From positions 1-9,370 of the forward strand of contig JAGNNB010000096.1 in NCBI GenBank assembly GCA_017990865.1: 9,370 bases of DNA, given 5' to 3'. The notes under the pieces are model-generated. The model ran no database searches. It had not been told where the DNA came from and worked only from the letters and a program-made list of their open reading frames with translations. The position numbers and the translations under genes are program-made. This document shows positions 1-4,673 of this stretch, in pieces; positions within the stretch are counted from its first letter, which is position 1; every line of letters starts with the position of its first letter. The stretch comes from Lysobacteraceae bacterium (GTDB lineage: Bacteria; Pseudomonadota; Gammaproteobacteria; Xanthomonadales; Xanthomonadaceae).

Positions 1-215
1 CGTTCGAGGTGGTCGTGACCGCCGTCGGCGGCGGCACCACCGGCCAAGCCGGCGCCATCCGCCTCGGCATCGCCCGCGCGCTGGTTGAGTACGACGAAAC
101 CTTGAAGTCCGAACTGCGCAAGGCCGGCTTCATGACCCGCGACGCCCGCGAAGTGGAACGCAAGAAGATCGGCTTGCACAAAGCACGCCGCGCGTCCCAG
201 TTCTCGAAGCGCTGA
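1..215 (+). CDS. rpsI: 30S ribosomal protein S9, C-terminal part (5' end outside window)
   Basis: The reading frame enters from the left edge (first full codon at 3) and ends at TGA 213-215. It encodes the last 70 residues of ribosomal protein S9. The family's conserved features are visible: the [24 protein letters not shown] block, the ARALVEYD...[10 protein letters not shown] segment, the basic [20 protein letters not shown] tail, and the C-terminal Lys-Arg that reaches the P-site tRNA in the 30S subunit. S9 is a structural protein of the small-subunit head. In most bacteria rpsI follows rplM in one operon, so rplM probably lies just upstream of the window. A long stem-loop begins 11 bases after the stop, so this is likely the end of the operon. 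Identification is secure; only the 5' part is missing. Confidence 0.97.
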   Translation, partial: FEVVVTAVGGGTTGQAGAIRLGIARALVEYDETLKSELRKAGFMTRDAREVERKKIGLHKARRASQFSKR

Positions 216-225
216 TCGCGTCGGT

Positions 226-256
226 GCGAGGGTCGGGATTCGCTCCCGATCCTCGC
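226..256 (+). terminator. Stem-loop after rpsI, probable transcription end without a U-tract
   Basis: Arms 226-238 and 244-256 pair over 13 positions (12 Watson-Crick plus one G-U) around the 5-base loop TTCGC, starting 11 bases after the rpsI stop. No T-run follows, so this is not a classical intrinsic terminator. It could act as a weak or Rho-assisted terminator, or as a 3'-end stabilising hairpin. Confidence 0.55.
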
Positions 257-307
257 CTCAAGCGGTACCGGCGGCGTTTCGCCACCGTTTCGACGGTGCC
301 CTCGGCG

Positions 308-337
308 TTTCGGGCGTCGTCGATTTGGCGTTACAAT
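308..337 (+). promoter_or_regulatory. Candidate sigma-70 promoter of the tRNA-Gln gene
   Basis: A good -10 hexamer, TACAAT (332-337), lies 30 bases before the tRNA, giving an expected start near 344 and a short 5' leader. The -35 region around 308-313 (TTTCGG, 18-base spacer) is poor. The call rests mainly on the -10 and on position. Confidence 0.4.
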
Positions 338-367
338 CGCCGCTCACGGTTCCGCCGCAACACCCAC

Positions 368-442
368 AGCCCCGTCGCCAAGCGGTAAGGCACCTGACTC
401 TGACTCAGGCATTCGGTGGTTCGAATCCATCCGGGGCTGCCA
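368..442 (+). tRNA. tRNA-Gln (anticodon CTG)
   Basis: A complete 75-base cloverleaf can be drawn. The acceptor stem is AGCCCCG (368-374) with CGGGGCT (432-438). The D-arm is GCC...GGC with loop AAGCGGTAA. The anticodon stem CCTGA/TCAGG encloses loop CTCTGAC, giving anticodon CTG, which reads CAG. The variable loop is CATTC and the T-arm is GGTGG/CCATC around TTCGAAT. Discriminator G439 and an encoded CCA (440-442) complete it. The D-arm and overall layout match bacterial tRNA-Gln closely. It appears to be a single-gene unit with its own promoter and terminator. No second copy of its 3' end was found in the window, so there is no sign that it serves as an island integration site here. Confidence 0.96.
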
Positions 443-496
443 ATTCAGCGCGACGCGCGACGTCGTACCTTCGAGCAACGCGCCTCGCGACCCGAC

Positions 497-528
497 AAGC
501 CCGCCCACCGGCGGGCTTCGTCGTTTTC
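497..528 (+). terminator. Intrinsic terminator of the tRNA-Gln transcript
   Basis: A perfect 9-bp stem (AAGCCCGCC 497-505 with GGCGGGCTT 510-518) with a 4-base loop is followed by a T-rich stretch ending in TTTT (525-528). It lies 54 bases after the tRNA. Confidence 0.8.
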
Positions 529-537
529 GGGCCTCCA

Positions 538-616
538 TTTCAGAGATCCGTTTCAGAATATGTGTTTCAGATATCTGTTTCAGAGCCCTGTTACAGACCG
601 CTGTTACAGACCTCTA
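538..616. repeat. Six-unit degenerate 13-bp tandem repeat
   Basis: Units start at 538, 551, 565, 578, 591 and 604. All are 13 bp except the second, which is 14 bp. Each begins TTTCAGA or TTACAGA, and most end in CTG or a close variant. The unit junctions create the 9-bp palindromes CTGTTTCAG (575-583), CTGTTACAG (588-596) and CTGTTACAG (601-609), spaced exactly 13 bp apart. The divergence is graded: units 5-6 share TTACAGACC, while units 1-4 share TTTCAGA. Confidence 0.85.
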
Positions 617-815
617 TTTTCGCCTCGGTTCCACGCCGGTCGACTCGGATGCGGCCTGTCCGGCTTCGCGGCTATCGCGGCCGAAGCCAGGCTGGACCCG
701 GCTGCGGACGCGGTGGGCCGCAAGCCGCGGCCGGCGAATGTGTTCGGCCGTGATCGGCGTCCTCTTTCCGCGTTCAGGTGAGACTGACGCCACGTCGAAA
801 ATGTGACATTCTCGA

Positions 816-835
816 CCCTGTCAGTTCTTACAGGT
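816..835 (+). promoter_or_regulatory. Lux/las-type box (LuxR binding site) upstream of the hemerythrin-like gene
   Basis: CCCTGTCAGTTCTTACAGGT is an imperfect 20-bp dyad in which 7 of 10 position pairs are symmetric. It has the CT-N12-AG layout typical of LuxR/LasR boxes. The half-sites CCTGTCAG (817-824) and CTTACAGG (827-834) recur exactly in front of luxI. The dyad centre (825.5) lies about 42 bases before a putative start near 868, with a weak -10-like sequence at 855-860, as expected for a class II LuxR-activated promoter. The GTG start of the target gene is 76 bases further downstream. Confidence 0.72.
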
Positions 836-910
836 ATCGACCGTTCATGCGACCCATTAAGGTCGGTCCGAACGTGTCGAATTCACGGACAAAACAACAG
901 GGGATGTGGA

Positions 911-1435
911 GTGTTAGATCGGTTACGAAGGTTTTTCGGTGGGAAACAGGCGCCTACGTCACAGGCGCTGCCGAATGGGGTACCGACGGCGGAACAACGA
1001 CGCGGGGGCATGGGGATCGCCTACGATCCGAACCTGGTGCCCGCGCTCAAGAACGACCACAAAGTGCTGGTCCAGTTGTTCGGTCAGATTGGGGAGGCCG
1101 CAGATCGCGGCGATTTCAAGCAGATTCCGCAGATGCTGATGGCGTTCAAAGTGCACCTGGAGGGGCACTTGATTGCCGAGAACGTGCGGTTCTATAACTA
1201 TGTCGAGAATTCGATGCAGGGCGACGTCGAGAACACGGCGTTGATCCGCAGCTTTCGTCGCGAGATGAACGCCATCGCGCGCGGCGTGGTCGATTTCGTC
1301 AAGAAATACCAATTGCCCGAATTCGATGCGGATCAGCGCAGCGAATTCATGGCCGACTATCGAACGGTCGGCGGGTTGTTGGGGCAACGGATCGAGCGGG
1401 AAGAAACCAGTCTCTATCCGTTGTATTCGCTATAA
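911..1435 (+). CDS. Hemerythrin-like (HHE) metal-binding protein, probably quorum-regulated
   Basis: A 174-residue protein is predicted from GTG 911, chosen because AGGGG (899-903) sits 7 bases upstream. An ATG at 1010 is a poorer alternative. The first 35 residues are a basic, low-complexity leader. The rest is helical and resembles hemerythrin HHE proteins: His50 in LKNDHKVLVQLF, His82 and His86-x3-Glu90 in FKVHLEGHLIAEN, and a C-terminal helix QRIEREETSLYPLY with Glu162, Glu164 and Glu165. Hemerythrin-like domains bind a non-heme di-iron centre and act in oxygen, NO or redox sensing or in iron handling. Fewer histidines are visible than in classical hemerythrin, so a variant or reduced metal site is possible. 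There is no signal peptide, so the protein is probably cytoplasmic. The lux-type box 76 bases upstream is the main evidence for quorum control. The family call is fairly sure; the ligand assignment is inference. Confidence 0.78.
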   Translation: MLDRLRRFFGGKQAPTSQALPNGVPTAEQRRGGMGIAYDPNLVPALKNDHKVLVQLFGQIGEAADRGDFKQIPQMLMAFKVHLEGHLIAENVRFYNYVENSMQGDVENTALIRSFRREMNAIARGVVDFVKKYQLPEFDADQRSEFMADYRTVGGLLGQRIEREETSLYPLYSL

Positions 1436-1763
1436 GGGGGATATTCGCCGTTCGTCGGCGATGCTCCGAAGGTCGCACTCGGGACTCGCTCGACAGAGCG
1501 GTCGCTCGCGATGCGGCGCGCGTCGCGCCTCCGTGCGTCGGCGCGGAACGAACGTGAGCGGCGGGGATCGTGCGCATGATGCGCCGGGAACCGTCGAGGG
1601 TTAAGCGGTATCAAGGATGTATCGCGAAGAGGGCGCCGCGCGGACGCGCGATGCCCAAGGGGCCGGAGCCGATGCACGTCGGTTTCGGCGTCCGAACGGA
1701 TCTATGGATGGCTTCGTTCGGACGTTCCTATTGCCATGCGACGTTCGTACAAGGAGAAGTGCC
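1436..1763. other. 328-base spacer between the hemerythrin-like and DUF3050 genes
   Basis: No supported gene lies here. A small perfect hairpin (TCGCCG 1445-1450, loop TTCGT, CGGCGA 1456-1461) lies 9 bases after the stop and has no T-run. A 10-bp inverted repeat lies near the downstream end (1689-1724). I found no lux-type box, so if the DUF3050 gene is quorum-controlled it would have to be by read-through or indirectly. Confidence 0.55.
1689..1724. promoter_or_regulatory. Perfect 10-bp inverted repeat upstream of the DUF3050 gene
   Basis: CGTCCGAACG (1689-1698) and CGTTCGGACG (1715-1724) are exact reverse complements separated by 16 bases, ending 39 bases before the ATG at 1764. GACGTTC at 1721-1727 is repeated at 1740-1746. 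It may be an operator for a dimeric regulator or an RNA hairpin in the leader. It lacks a following T-run, so it is not a standard terminator. Confidence 0.5.
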
Positions 1764-2597
1764 ATGAAGAAGGAAGTGGATGCCGTTCTGACCCCCGGCA
1801 TGCGCCGTATTCGCGAAAGTCTGGAAAGCCATCGAGTATTCGACGAGATCGTCGATATCGATAACTTGCGGCGATTCATGCAGGTTCACGTCTATGCAGT
1901 CTGGGACTTCATGTCCTTGGCCAAGCGACTGCAGCGCGATCTGACCTGCGTCGAGTTGCCGTGGATGCCGCCGGCGGATCCGGTGGCGGCCCGACTGATC
2001 AACGACATCGTGTTGGCGGAAGAAAGCGACATCGATGCTGATGGCCACCCGGCCAGCCATCTCGATCTCTATCTGACCGCGATGCGCGACGTGGGCGCCG
2101 ACACCACGGAATTCGTTCGCTTCCTCGACGGCCTGCGCGCCGGGTTGTCGCTCGACGAGGCGTTCGAAGCCGCGGGCACGCCGCAGTTCGTTCGCGAGTT
2201 CGTCGGCCACACGCTGAATACGGCCTTGAACGGATCCCTCCTCGAGACGATGGCTTGCTTCTTCTACGGCCGCGAAAACGTCATTCCGGACATGTTCCAA
2301 GGCCTGCTCGATCGCTGGGGCTTGAACGAAGACATCGCGCCGGGGTTCGTGTACTACCTCAAACGGCATATCGAGCTGGACGGCGACACCCATGGACCGG
2401 CGGCGAGCCGGCTGGTCCAATCCCAACTCGACAAGCGCCCGAACGGCCTTGAAGAAGCGCGCGAAGCCGCTCGCTTGGCGCTCAGCGCCCGACGTGCGTT
2501 GTGGGACGGCGCGGCGCATTCGCTGCGCGAGCGCCATGCGCGCGATGCGAAGCAGATCGCGAGCGCGCCCGGTAAGCGCGCACAAGCTGTGGCCTGA
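1764..2597 (+). CDS. DUF3050 family protein (heme-oxygenase-like fold)
   Basis: A 277-residue protein is predicted from ATG 1764, with AAGGAGA at 1751-1757 just upstream deciding the start. Residues 8 to about 225 resemble DUF3050, an uncharacterised bacterial family with an all-helical heme-oxygenase-like fold. Recognisable blocks are the FMQVHVYAVWDFMSLAKRLQ helix (His42), VLAEESDIDADGHPASHLDLY (Glu86, Glu87, His95, His99), LLETMACFFYGRENVIPDMF (Glu161) and YLKRHIELDGDTHGP (His202, Asp206, His210). A Glu/His cluster plus an Asp-x3-His pair resembles the ligand pattern of heme-oxygenase-like diiron oxidases, so an oxygenase role is conceivable but unproven. About 50 C-terminal residues, Ala/Arg-rich and helical, extend beyond the usual domain. 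There is no signal peptide. It lies in tandem behind the hemerythrin-like gene and convergent to luxI. No substrate can be named. Confidence 0.8.
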   Translation: MKKEVDAVLTPGMRRIRESLESHRVFDEIVDIDNLRRFMQVHVYAVWDFMSLAKRLQRDLTCVELPWMPPADPVAARLINDIVLAEESDIDADGHPASHLDLYLTAMRDVGADTTEFVRFLDGLRAGLSLDEAFEAAGTPQFVREFVGHTLNTALNGSLLETMACFFYGRENVIPDMFQGLLDRWGLNEDIAPGFVYYLKRHIELDGDTHGPAASRLVQSQLDKRPNGLEEAREAARLALSARRALWDGAAHSLRERHARDAKQIASAPGKRAQAVA

Positions 2598-2619
2598 GGT
2601 TCGCGCACGCGGGGGGGCT

Positions 2620-2648
2620 TCGGCGGGTGGGCGCGGCCCATCCGCCGA
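2620..2648 (+). terminator. GC-rich stem-loop after the DUF3050 gene
   Basis: Arms 2620-2632 and 2636-2648 pair over 13 positions, including one G-U, around the 3-base loop GCG, 23 bases after the stop. No T-run follows. It is probably a transcript-end hairpin, and it may also block convergent traffic from luxI. Confidence 0.55.
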
Positions 2649-2685
2649 GCTCTTCGGAAACGCGGCCACTGCCCGTTCGGCGGCT

Positions 2686-2750
2686 GGATCGAGATCGGAT
2701 CGAGATCGGCTCGAGATATGATCGAAAGCGATCGAGGCCCAATCGAGATG
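2686..2750. repeat. Six-unit degenerate 11-bp tandem repeat, TCGA every 11 bases
   Basis: GGATCGAGATC is present twice exactly (2686-2696 and 2697-2707). It is followed by the diverged copies GGCTCGAGATA (2708), TGATCGAAAGC (2719), a 10-bp copy (2730) and CAATCGAGATG (2740). TCGA occurs at 2689, 2700, 2711, 2722, 2732 and 2743, so the period is 11, 11, 11, 10, 11. The array lies in the convergent spacer between the DUF3050 gene and luxI. Confidence 0.85.
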
Positions 2751-2820
2751 GCATGGGCATCGGATCGCTCGAATCGACTCGTCTAAACGCGACGCGCGGC
2801 AAGCGGTTTCCCGAACGCGA

Positions 2821-3441
2821 TCAGGCCGCTCGAGAAAAGACGATCTCGGGTACGTTGGCGATCATCGCGTCCGCGACATCGAGATTGTGCGCATCCACCG
2901 GAATTCGGAACGCCAAGCTCATCGTATGACCGATGCATCTGGCTTCGCCGAGGCGTTCGACAGCCAAACCCATGCGTTTGAGCATCCGTTCGACCGGCGC
3001 GCTGGTCACGCCGACGATGGCTTCCGCGACGTTGCGGTCGGCGAAGCGGATCATCTCCGCGAGAATCGTCGCGGGCACTTCGCTGAAACCGAATCCGCCC
3101 TGCGAGCAGCGCGGGCTGATCGCGAATCGACTGACTTCCCAGATATTTTCCGCCGAGGGCGCCGGTGCGCCATCGAGCAGATACGGAAAAATATCGCGCA
3201 GCATGTTGGGCCCGCGCGTGGGCAATAAGCGACAGCAACCGATCGCGTCGAAATCGCCGTCGTGCGCGACGAGGTAGTAAGGGCCGATCAAATCGAACCA
3301 GTCGTGTTCGCGACCGTTTTCCGCGCGAACATCCCAGCCGAGTCGGCGGTGGAAGACATCGCAACGAAGTCTGTACATGCTATCCAGCAACGCCGCATGC
3401 AATCCGCGCTCGCCGGCGCGAGCGACCGTAATCGTAGGCAT
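2821..3441 (-). CDS. luxI: Acyl-homoserine lactone synthase (LuxI family)
   Basis: This 206-residue, full-length LuxI-type autoinducer synthase makes N-acyl-homoserine lactone from S-adenosylmethionine and an acyl-ACP in the cytoplasm. The invariant residues are all present, one position later than in the reference numbering: Arg26, Phe30 and Trp36 (RCDVFHRRLGWDV), Asp47 and Asp50 (EHDWFD), Arg71 (CCRLLPT), Phe85 (MLRDIFPYLL), Glu102 and Arg105 (IWEVSRFA). Thr146 in GVTSAPVERM lies near the position linked to 3-oxo acyl chains in LasI/EsaI; the alignment is by eye, so the chain type is a guess. The ATG at 3441 has GGAGA just upstream. Two CT-N12-AG boxes lie 45-78 bases before the start, implying autoinduction. 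The cognate regulator luxR is upstream on the same strand. The gene name is generic; no species-specific name is claimed. Confidence 0.95.
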   Translation of the reverse strand: MPTITVARAGERGLHAALLDSMYRLRCDVFHRRLGWDVRAENGREHDWFDLIGPYYLVAHDGDFDAIGCCRLLPTRGPNMLRDIFPYLLDGAPAPSAENIWEVSRFAISPRCSQGGFGFSEVPATILAEMIRFADRNVAEAIVGVTSAPVERMLKRMGLAVERLGEARCIGHTMSLAFRIPVDAHNLDVADAMIANVPEIVFSRAA

Positions 3442-3485
3442 AGTCTCTCCGTATTTCGTTGGGGGGAGACATAGCTCAGCGCGGT

Positions 3486-3519
3486 CCTGTCAGGTCTTAT
3501 AGCTGCTTGACCTTACAGG
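3486..3519 (-). promoter_or_regulatory. Two adjacent lux-type boxes in the luxI promoter
   Basis: On the plus strand, box A is CCTGTCAGGTCTTATAGC (3486-3503) and box B is GCTGCTTGACCTTACAGG (3502-3519). Both fit CT-N12-AG, are offset by 16 bp and overlap by 2 bp. The outer half-sites, CCTGTCAG and CTTACAGG, are identical to those in the box at 816-835, while the inner halves are degenerate. Box A ends 44 bases before the luxI ATG. A weak -10-like CTATGT on the minus strand (3475-3470) follows at about class II spacing. Confidence 0.68.
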
Positions 3520-3546
3520 TTGATCGAAGTCCGTTTTCGCGTGGAT

Positions 3547-3632
3547 GCATCGAGCGACGCATCGATATCGTTTATCGATATGGCGCATCTATCGACGCAT
3601 CGATCGGCCTATCGAATCTCGGGTCGAATCGC
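3547..3632. repeat. Degenerate 12-bp tandem repeat with TCGA core between luxR and luxI
   Basis: Units with ATCGA-type cores start at 3547, 3559, 3571, 3583 (14 bp), 3597, 3609 and 3621. TCGA occurs at 3550, 3562, 3575, 3592, 3600, 3612 and 3624. GCATCGA opens three of the units. Within it, ATCGATA (3561-3567) and TATCGAT (3573-3579) form a perfect 7-bp inverted repeat. The array starts 9 bases past the luxR stop and ends 28 bp from box B, so it fills most of the luxR-luxI spacer. Confidence 0.75.
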
Positions 3633-3641
3633 GTATTGGGA

Positions 3642-4397
3642 TCACGCGCGGATCGAGACGATCAATCCCAAAGAAACGGCGCGTGCGATGGCGGCCTGAC
3701 GTCCGCTGACGCCCAATTTCTGCATTGCATTCTGCAAATGGAATATCGACGTGCGTTCGCTGATGTTCAGCAATTGGCCGATTTCCCAACTGGTTTTGCC
3801 CTCAGCCGCCCATGAGAGGCATTCGCGTTCGCGTTTGGTCAGCGCCGGCAGGTCGGCCGGCGTTTTCGAATAGCTGAAGCGGCGCGCGGCTTCGTGCGAG
3901 AAGTGCGCGAGCAGATGCAATTCGGGAAGCAGATAGTCGAAATCCAGCGCGGTCAGGCTTCTCGAAGCGAACGACATCAAACCCCAACCCGTGCCGGGGC
4001 CGTGCAGCGGTACGCTCACACCGTTGCGCAGCCCGAATTCGCTGGCCTCGCCGAACATCGTGCGGACCTTGAGCAATTGCGGATCGATCACGCGGCGCGG
4101 GGCGGCCAAGGCGTCTCGCCACGCCAGCGGCGTCGAATGGTCGTGGCAATGGCTGATGATCGGATCGAGGCCGATGTAGTCCACGTCGAAATAGTGGCGC
4201 ACCCATTCTTCCGGATACGTGCCCATTCGCAGTTGGTTGGGCGCGTCGGTCACCAGCGGCAAATCGACGGCGTAGAACCAGAAATCGACGCCGAGACGCT
4301 TCACGACACGGTCGATCGCATCGGAAAGGGCGTCCAACGATGGGCACTCACAGAGCGAGTGAAGCGTTTTGAGATCGAGCGGCGTCCTGGCTCTCAT
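3642..4397 (-). CDS. luxR: LuxR-family AHL-responsive transcriptional regulator
   Basis: A 251-residue protein has an N-terminal autoinducer-binding domain (about residues 20-165) and a C-terminal GerE-type helix-turn-helix (about 184-248). The residues lining the AHL pocket in TraR-like proteins are in register: Trp65, Tyr69, Asp78, Pro79 and Trp93, with Gly122 matching the sixth within one position. In the DNA-binding domain the conserved Glu190, Leu194 and Gly200 (LTKRERECLSWAAEGKTSWEIGQLL) are kept. This is a complete AHL-dependent regulator, not a pocket-altered solo. It should bind the boxes at 816-835 and 3486-3519. The ATG at 4397 was chosen because the domain begins soon after it; the frame stays open further upstream but only antisense to the FAH gene, and the ribosome binding site is weak. 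It is in tandem with luxI, 200 bases apart. No clear lux-type box precedes it. Confidence 0.95.
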   Translation of the reverse strand: MRARTPLDLKTLHSLCECPSLDALSDAIDRVVKRLGVDFWFYAVDLPLVTDAPNQLRMGTYPEEWVRHYFDVDYIGLDPIISHCHDHSTPLAWRDALAAPRRVIDPQLLKVRTMFGEASEFGLRNGVSVPLHGPGTGWGLMSFASRSLTALDFDYLLPELHLLAHFSHEAARRFSYSKTPADLPALTKRERECLSWAAEGKTSWEIGQLLNISERTSIFHLQNAMQKLGVSGRQAAIARAVSLGLIVSIRA

Positions 4398-4614
4398 GCG
4401 GTGTTCCGTGGCTTCCCCAATGCCGTTCCTAAACCGGTCCCCTCGGTCACACGGCGTATCGTGCACGGCCGGATGTGGCGCGAGAGCGGATCGGCTTAAA
4501 ATACCAAGATCGCGTCGTTCCGCACGGACGCGGTACGGACGAGGTCGTGGCCTGCAGCGATATCGAGCGCCCCAAGCGTCGCTTTCGCCGAGCGGCCGTT
4601 CCGGACGCAGGTTA

Positions 4615-4635
4615 CAACAAAATCTGTCGTTGTTG
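4615..4635. promoter_or_regulatory. Dyad upstream of the FAH-family gene, possible operator
   Basis: CAACAA (4615-4620) and TTGTTG (4630-4635) are perfect 6-bp inverted arms around a 9-base centre, ending 38 bases before the ATG at 4674. They lie in the 276-base divergent spacer between luxR and the FAH gene. The spacer also has a good plus-strand -10, TAAAAT (4497-4502), without a clear -35. The dyad is a candidate site for a catabolic regulator. Confidence 0.35.
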
Positions 4636-4673
4636 GCGGAAGCGTGTCTTTCATTCCGAAAAGCGAGGGTTCG

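Larger units (their letters stand above)
443..910. other. Non-coding stretch between tRNA-Gln and the hemerythrin-like gene
   Basis: These 468 bases show no convincing gene. The open frames across 325-753 and 416-781 run through the tRNA and the repeat array, have no ribosome binding site and resemble no family I know. The stretch holds the tRNA terminator (497-528), a six-unit 13-bp tandem array (538-616), an inverted repeat with 7-bp arms (GGCTTCG 662-668 and CGAAGCC 682-688), and the lux-type box (816-835). A weak -10-like CATTAA (855-860) is placed about where a LuxR-activated promoter would need it. Confidence 0.6.

Noticed and set aside
325..753. 142-codon frame running through the tRNA
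   Set aside because: It crosses the tRNA, its terminator and the 13-bp array, with low-complexity Arg/Pro/Ala content.
1728..2669. 313-codon minus-strand frame opposite the DUF3050 gene
   Set aside because: It is antisense to a recognised family with a good ribosome binding site, and has no domain of its own.
368..4397. Genomic island integrated at the tRNA-Gln 3' end
   Set aside because: No integrase gene and no second copy of the tRNA 3' end was found between the tRNA and the FAH gene.
4552..4567. CT-N12-AG match in the luxR/FAH spacer
   Set aside because: Only the four end bases fit; there is little dyad symmetry and neither CTGTCAG nor CTTACAG is present. It is expected by chance.
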